Assembly: GCF_029945925.1 (NCBI RefSeq)
Contig: NZ_JAQSDN010000036.1
Location: 155,875 to 219,874, forward strand
Length of the DNA stretch: 64,000 nt
Source of the DNA: Polaromonas sp.
GTDB lineage: Bacteria > Pseudomonadota > Gammaproteobacteria > Burkholderiales > Burkholderiaceae_C
Direction of reading: 5' to 3'
This document shows, piece after piece, positions 60,652-64,000 of the stretch; the stretch's first letter is position 1; every line of letters begins with the position of its first letter. The notes below the pieces were generated by a model that saw only the letters and a list, made by a program, of their open reading frames with translations, had not been told where the DNA came from and made no database searches. Made by a program: the position numbers and the translations under genes.

Positions 60652-61173
60652 TTACTTTGCCTCGGCAGATTTAAGGCCATCGATCAGCTGGTCGAGCTTG
60701 TCGTTGCTCATGAAGCTGCACATGTGCAGGTCGTTGACCAGCATGACCGGCGAGTCGGCGCAGGCGCCCAGGCACTCGGACTGCTGCAGGGTGAACAGGC
60801 CGTCTTCCGTCGTGCCGCCCATGGTCACGCCCAGCTTGTGCTCGAGGTAGGCCAGCGCCCTGGTGCCCTCGCGCAGCTGGCACGGCAGGTTGGTACAGAC
60901 GTTGATCTTGTACTTGCCCACCGGCTGCTGGTTGTACATGTTGTAGAAAGTCGTGACCTCGTGCACGGCAATCGGCGCCATGCCGAGGTAGGCGGCAACC
61001 AGCTTCTCGCTCTCGGCGCTCACGTAACCCTGCTCTTCCTGCACGATGGCCAGACAGGCCATGACGGCCGACTGCTTCTGGTCGGCCGGGTACTTGGCGA
61101 CCTCGCGGGAAAAACGGTCCAGGGTCTGCACTGACAGCGCAGACGTGCGCGCTTGGTTGGATTCAGAAGTCAT
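60652..61173 (-). CDS. nuoE: NADH-quinone oxidoreductase subunit E
   Basis: 173 residues, thioredoxin-like with one [2Fe-2S] cluster: ligands in [14 protein letters not shown] and [17 protein letters not shown]. Electron entry module with NuoF. 6 bp behind nuoD. Confidence 0.97.
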   Translation of the reverse strand: MTSESNQARTSALSVQTLDRFSREVAKYPADQKQSAVMACLAIVQEEQGYVSAESEKLVAAYLGMAPIAVHEVTTFYNMYNQQPVGKYKINVCTNLPCQLREGTRALAYLEHKLGVTMGGTTEDGLFTLQQSECLGACADSPVMLVNDLHMCSFMSNDKLDQLIDGLKSAEAK

Positions 61174-61179
61174 AGATTT

Positions 61180-62433
61180 TCAGCGGTCAATTTCGCCAAA
61201 CACAATGTCCATCGTGCCGATGACGGCGACCGCATCGGCAATCATGTGGCCACGGGCCATTTCGTCCATGGCCGCCAGATGCGGAAAGCCGGGCGGCCGG
61301 ATCTTCAGGCGATACGGCTTGTTGGCCCCGTCGCTGACGATGTAGATGCCGAACTCACCCTTGGGGTGTTCCACGGCGGCGTAGGCCTCGCCTTCAGGCA
61401 CGTGGAAGCCTTCGGTGAAGAGCTTGAAATGGTGGATCAGCTCTTCCATGTTGGACTTCATGGATTCGCGGTCGGGGGCAGCCACCTTGTGGTTGCTGGT
61501 GATCACCGGGCCGGGGTTCACGCGCAGCCAGTCCACACACTGCTTGATGATGCGGTTGGACTGGCGCATCTCCTCGATGCGGACCAGGTAGCGGTCGTAA
61601 CAGTCGCCGGTCTTGCCTACGGGGATGTCGAAGTCCATCTGGGCGTACACGTCGTAAGGCTGCTGCTTGCGCAGGTCCCAGGCAAAACCGGAGCCCCTGA
61701 GCATCGGGCCGGTGAAGCCCAGGTTCAGCGCGCGCTCGGGCGACACGACGCCGATGCCGACCGTGCGCTGTTTCCAGATGCGGTTGTCGGTCAGCAGGGT
61801 TTCGTACTCATCCACATAACCCGGAAACTTGTTGGCGAAGTCGTCGATGAAGTCCAGCAGCGAACCCTGGCGGTTTTCGTTGAGCGCCTCGATTGCCTTG
61901 GCGTTCTTGATCTTGCTGACCTTGTACTGCGACATGGTCTCGGGCAGGTCGCGGTAAACGCCGCCCGGCCGGAAATAGGCTGCATGCATGCGCGCACCCG
62001 AGACGGCCTCGTACATGTCGAACAGCGCCTCGCGTTCGCGGAAGCAGTAAATCAGGATGTTCATCGCGCCGCAGTCGAAACCGTGCGCACCCAGCCAGAG
62101 CAGGTGGTTGAGCAGGCGCGTGATCTCGGAGAACATCACGCGGATGTATTGCGCGCGCACCGGCACGTCCACGCCGAGGAGCTTTTCAATGGCCAGGCAG
62201 TAGGCATGCTCGTTGGACATCATCGACACGTAGTCGAGGCGGTCCATGTAGGGCAGCGACTGGATGTAGGTCTTGCTCTCGGCGAGTTTTTCGGTGGCGC
62301 GGTGCAGCAGGCCGATGTGCGGGTCGGCGCGCTGGATCACCTCGCCGTCGAGTTCGAGAACGAGGCGCAGCACACCGTGGGCTGCAGGGTGCTGCGGCCC
62401 GAAATTGAGCGTGTAATTTTTGATTTCAGCCAT
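61180..62433 (-). CDS. nuoD: NADH-quinone oxidoreductase subunit D
   Basis: 417 residues, 49-kDa-type subunit lining the quinone site. [55 protein letters not shown] (quinone-site His and Tyr neighbourhood) and the C-terminal [12 protein letters not shown] are all intact. Separate from NuoC. Confidence 0.98.
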   Translation of the reverse strand: MAEIKNYTLNFGPQHPAAHGVLRLVLELDGEVIQRADPHIGLLHRATEKLAESKTYIQSLPYMDRLDYVSMMSNEHAYCLAIEKLLGVDVPVRAQYIRVMFSEITRLLNHLLWLGAHGFDCGAMNILIYCFREREALFDMYEAVSGARMHAAYFRPGGVYRDLPETMSQYKVSKIKNAKAIEALNENRQGSLLDFIDDFANKFPGYVDEYETLLTDNRIWKQRTVGIGVVSPERALNLGFTGPMLRGSGFAWDLRKQQPYDVYAQMDFDIPVGKTGDCYDRYLVRIEEMRQSNRIIKQCVDWLRVNPGPVITSNHKVAAPDRESMKSNMEELIHHFKLFTEGFHVPEGEAYAAVEHPKGEFGIYIVSDGANKPYRLKIRPPGFPHLAAMDEMARGHMIADAVAVIGTMDIVFGEIDR

Positions 62434-62456
62434 GGGGATATCTCTTGCCTCGCTGC

Positions 62457-63068
62457 TTACTGCAGACCGCCGTAGTTGTCTTCACGGATCACGCGCGGGG
62501 TGGTTTCACGCGGCTCGATCGTCACCGGCTGGTAGATCACGCGTTTCTGCTCGGGGTCGTAACGCATCTCGACATGGCCCGTGGTCGGGAAGTCCTTGCG
62601 GAAAGGATGGCCGATGAAGCCGTAGTCGGTCAGGATGCGGCGCAGGTCGTTGTGGCCTTCAAAGATAATGCCGAACAGGTCGAACGCCTCGCGCTCGAAC
62701 CAGTTGGCCGAATTCCACACCTCGGTGAGCGAGGCCACGACCGGAAAATCGTCGTCATCGCAGAAGACCTTGAGCCGCACGCGCTGGTTCAGGCTGACCG
62801 ACAGCAGGTGTGACGCCACACAGAAACGACGGCCATCGTAACGGCCATCGGCGTATTCGGAGTAGTCGATGCCGCACAGGTCGATCAGTTGTTCAAACTG
62901 GCAGCCCGGGGTGTCGCGCAGGATCAAGGCGGCTGCGAGGTAATCGGGCGCAGCCACGACGACCGTCAGTTCACCCAGCGCAACGCTCACGCGTCTGGCT
63001 TTTGCACCGAGGGCGGCAGCAACAATGTCCGCGAGTTGTTCAGCAGTAGCAGGATGCAGAGGACCCAT
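62457..63068 (-). CDS. nuoC: NADH-quinone oxidoreductase subunit C
   Basis: 203 residues, 30-kDa-type subunit. [43 protein letters not shown] is the family signature. ATG 63068 is preferred over the adjacent TTG; the nuoB stop overlaps it (TGATG). Confidence 0.97.
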   Translation of the reverse strand: MGPLHPATAEQLADIVAAALGAKARRVSVALGELTVVVAAPDYLAAALILRDTPGCQFEQLIDLCGIDYSEYADGRYDGRRFCVASHLLSVSLNQRVRLKVFCDDDDFPVVASLTEVWNSANWFEREAFDLFGIIFEGHNDLRRILTDYGFIGHPFRKDFPTTGHVEMRYDPEQKRVIYQPVTIEPRETTPRVIREDNYGGLQ

Positions 63069-63547
63069 CAAGCCCTCGCAATGGTGTTGGTGCGGCGGAT
63101 TTTCTGCTGCAGCTGGATGATGCCGTACAGCAGCGCTTCGGCCGTCGGCGGGCAGCCCGGCACGTAAACATCGACCGGCACAATGCGGTCACAGCCGCGA
63201 ACAACCGAATAACTGTAGTGGTAATAGCCGCCACCGTTGGCGCAGGACCCCATGGACAGCACCCAGCGCGGCTCGGACATCTGGTCATACACCTTGCGCA
63301 ATGCCGGGCCCATCTTGTTGCACAGCGTGCCGGCCACAATCATCAGATCGGACTGGCGCGGGCTGGGACGGAACAACATGCCGAAGCGGTCGATGTCGTA
63401 ACGCGCGGCGCCGGCGTGCATCATCTCGACGGCGCAGCAGGCCAGGCCGAAGGTCATGGGCCAGAGCGACCCGGTCTTGGCCCAGTTGACCACCGAGTCG
63501 TAACTCGTGGTCATGAAGCCTTCATTGAAAACACCTTCTAGTGACAT
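63068..63547 (-). CDS. nuoB: NADH-quinone oxidoreductase subunit B
   Basis: 159 residues, carries the N2 [4Fe-4S] cluster: tandem Cys in [12 protein letters not shown], plus [40 protein letters not shown] 63547 ([11 protein letters not shown]) matches the family start, with GGGACGGGT upstream. Confidence 0.98.
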   Translation of the reverse strand: MSLEGVFNEGFMTTSYDSVVNWAKTGSLWPMTFGLACCAVEMMHAGAARYDIDRFGMLFRPSPRQSDLMIVAGTLCNKMGPALRKVYDQMSEPRWVLSMGSCANGGGYYHYSYSVVRGCDRIVPVDVYVPGCPPTAEALLYGIIQLQQKIRRTNTIARA

Positions 63548-63596
63548 ACCCGTCCCTTTGTGGCGGCTGCGCGTGCAACCGCTGAGTCTTGGTGAG

Positions 63597-63956
63597 CTAT
63601 TCCCAGTCCAAGGCGCCTTTTTTCCACTCGTAGACAAAGCCAACGACCAGAATGCCGAGGAAAATCATCATGGACCAGAAACCCACCGGACCGATTTCCT
63701 TGAGCGCCACGGCCCATGGAAACAGGAAAGCGATTTCGAGGTCGAAAAGAATGAACAGGATGGCGACGAGGTAATAACGCACATCGAACTTCATGCGGGC
63801 ATCTTCAAACGCCTCGAAGCCGCACTCATAGGGGGAATTTTTTTCGCTGTCCGGCTTGTTCGGACCGAGCAGACGGCCCAGCACCTGGGGCACCACGCCG
63901 ACAGCCACGCCCACCAGGATAAACAACAGGACGGGGAGGTATTGGTCGAGGTTCAT
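63597..63956 (-). CDS. nuoA: NADH-quinone oxidoreductase subunit A
   Basis: 119 residues, three helices. [44 protein letters not shown] is diagnostic, with the conserved Cys in the first loop. First gene of the nuo operon; its promoter lies beyond the right edge. Confidence 0.98.
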   Translation of the reverse strand: MNLDQYLPVLLFILVGVAVGVVPQVLGRLLGPNKPDSEKNSPYECGFEAFEDARMKFDVRYYLVAILFILFDLEIAFLFPWAVALKEIGPVGFWSMMIFLGILVVGFVYEWKKGALDWE

Positions 63957-64000
63957 CGTCGATTCAACTTCTGCAAGCCGCTTGTGCTGGGTGCCAGTTT

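Noticed and set aside
57149..60850. Plus-strand open frame of over 1200 codons opposite nuoG, nuoF and nuoE
   Set aside because: Antisense shadow of three genes with intact iron-sulfur motifs; no recognisable domain in it.
63957..64000. tRNA gene upstream of nuoA
   Set aside because: Burkholderiales often have a tRNA-Leu here, but the 44 bases present show no tRNA arms; it would lie beyond the edge.

Overview
The window is GC-rich, densely packed bacterial DNA. It carries a complete 14-subunit nuo operon with separate nuoC and nuoD and a DUF2818 gene behind nuoN, an E. coli-type gdhA, and dispersed short repeats with a core of the type GCCTCCAGCCC...GCAGCTATCAA. I infer a betaproteobacterium of the order Burkholderiales, family Comamonadaceae (Polaromonas/Rhodoferax/Variovorax-like). 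The repeat style supports this but does not prove it. No rRNA, tRNA, CRISPR array, transposase or phage gene was seen.

Layout. 1-3.4 kb: the N-terminal part of a Rieske ring-hydroxylating oxygenase, a long-chain acyl-CoA synthetase and a DedA membrane protein. 3.5-12.9 kb: mutL, gdhA, a periplasmic glycerophosphodiesterase, a lipoprotein hydrolase, then a tight run of an MFS exporter, miaA, a LolD-like ATPase and a YpfH-like esterase. 12.9-22.3 kb: an apparent oxygen/energy-stress island: a COG2187 kinase-like protein, a divergent PRPP synthetase, archease, RtcB RNA ligase, a CapA-type metallophosphatase, a CBS-pair protein, a ribosome hibernation factor fused to a cold-shock domain, a sodium symporter and a tandem-domain universal stress protein. 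Five FNR/ANR-like boxes sit here, each 21-22 bp upstream of a -10-like hexamer (class II geometry). The kinase promoter is followed by a roughly 200-nt leader that can fold into competing hairpins, one of which buries the ribosome binding site. This is the most interesting part of the window.

22.3-34.7 kb: a PLP-dependent dehydratase, a large FtsX-type permease, a LysR regulator divergent from a DUF1127 protein, a second universal stress protein, an AttH/CrtC-like secreted protein, a secreted alpha/beta hydrolase, aspartate dehydrogenase, a membrane DUF305 protein and eutBC. 35-38.7 kb: a sulfur-stress operon (ArsR-rhodanese fusion repressor, DsrE protein, persulfide-dioxygenase-like hydrolase, MFS transporter, periplasmic rhodanese) with a 26-bp perfect inverted-repeat operator. 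38.7-39.2 kb: a decayed kdpE. 39.4-47.6 kb: an autotransporter, a YihY/BrkB protein, a short-chain dehydrogenase, an MsbA-like ABC exporter and a second glutamate dehydrogenase. 47.8-64 kb, minus strand: nuoA to nuoN followed by DUF2818, NUDIX and DUF1178 genes.

Three repeat families thread through the window. Family A (nine copies) lies between genes but also inside mutL, miaA, the FtsX-type permease and the ABC exporter without breaking their frames. Family B (TTCGACAGGCTCAGG type) lies beside it in two of those genes. Family C sits inside the nuo operon and after the second glutamate dehydrogenase. Motif and family calls rest on reading the translated sequence; promoter and RNA-structure calls are inferences.
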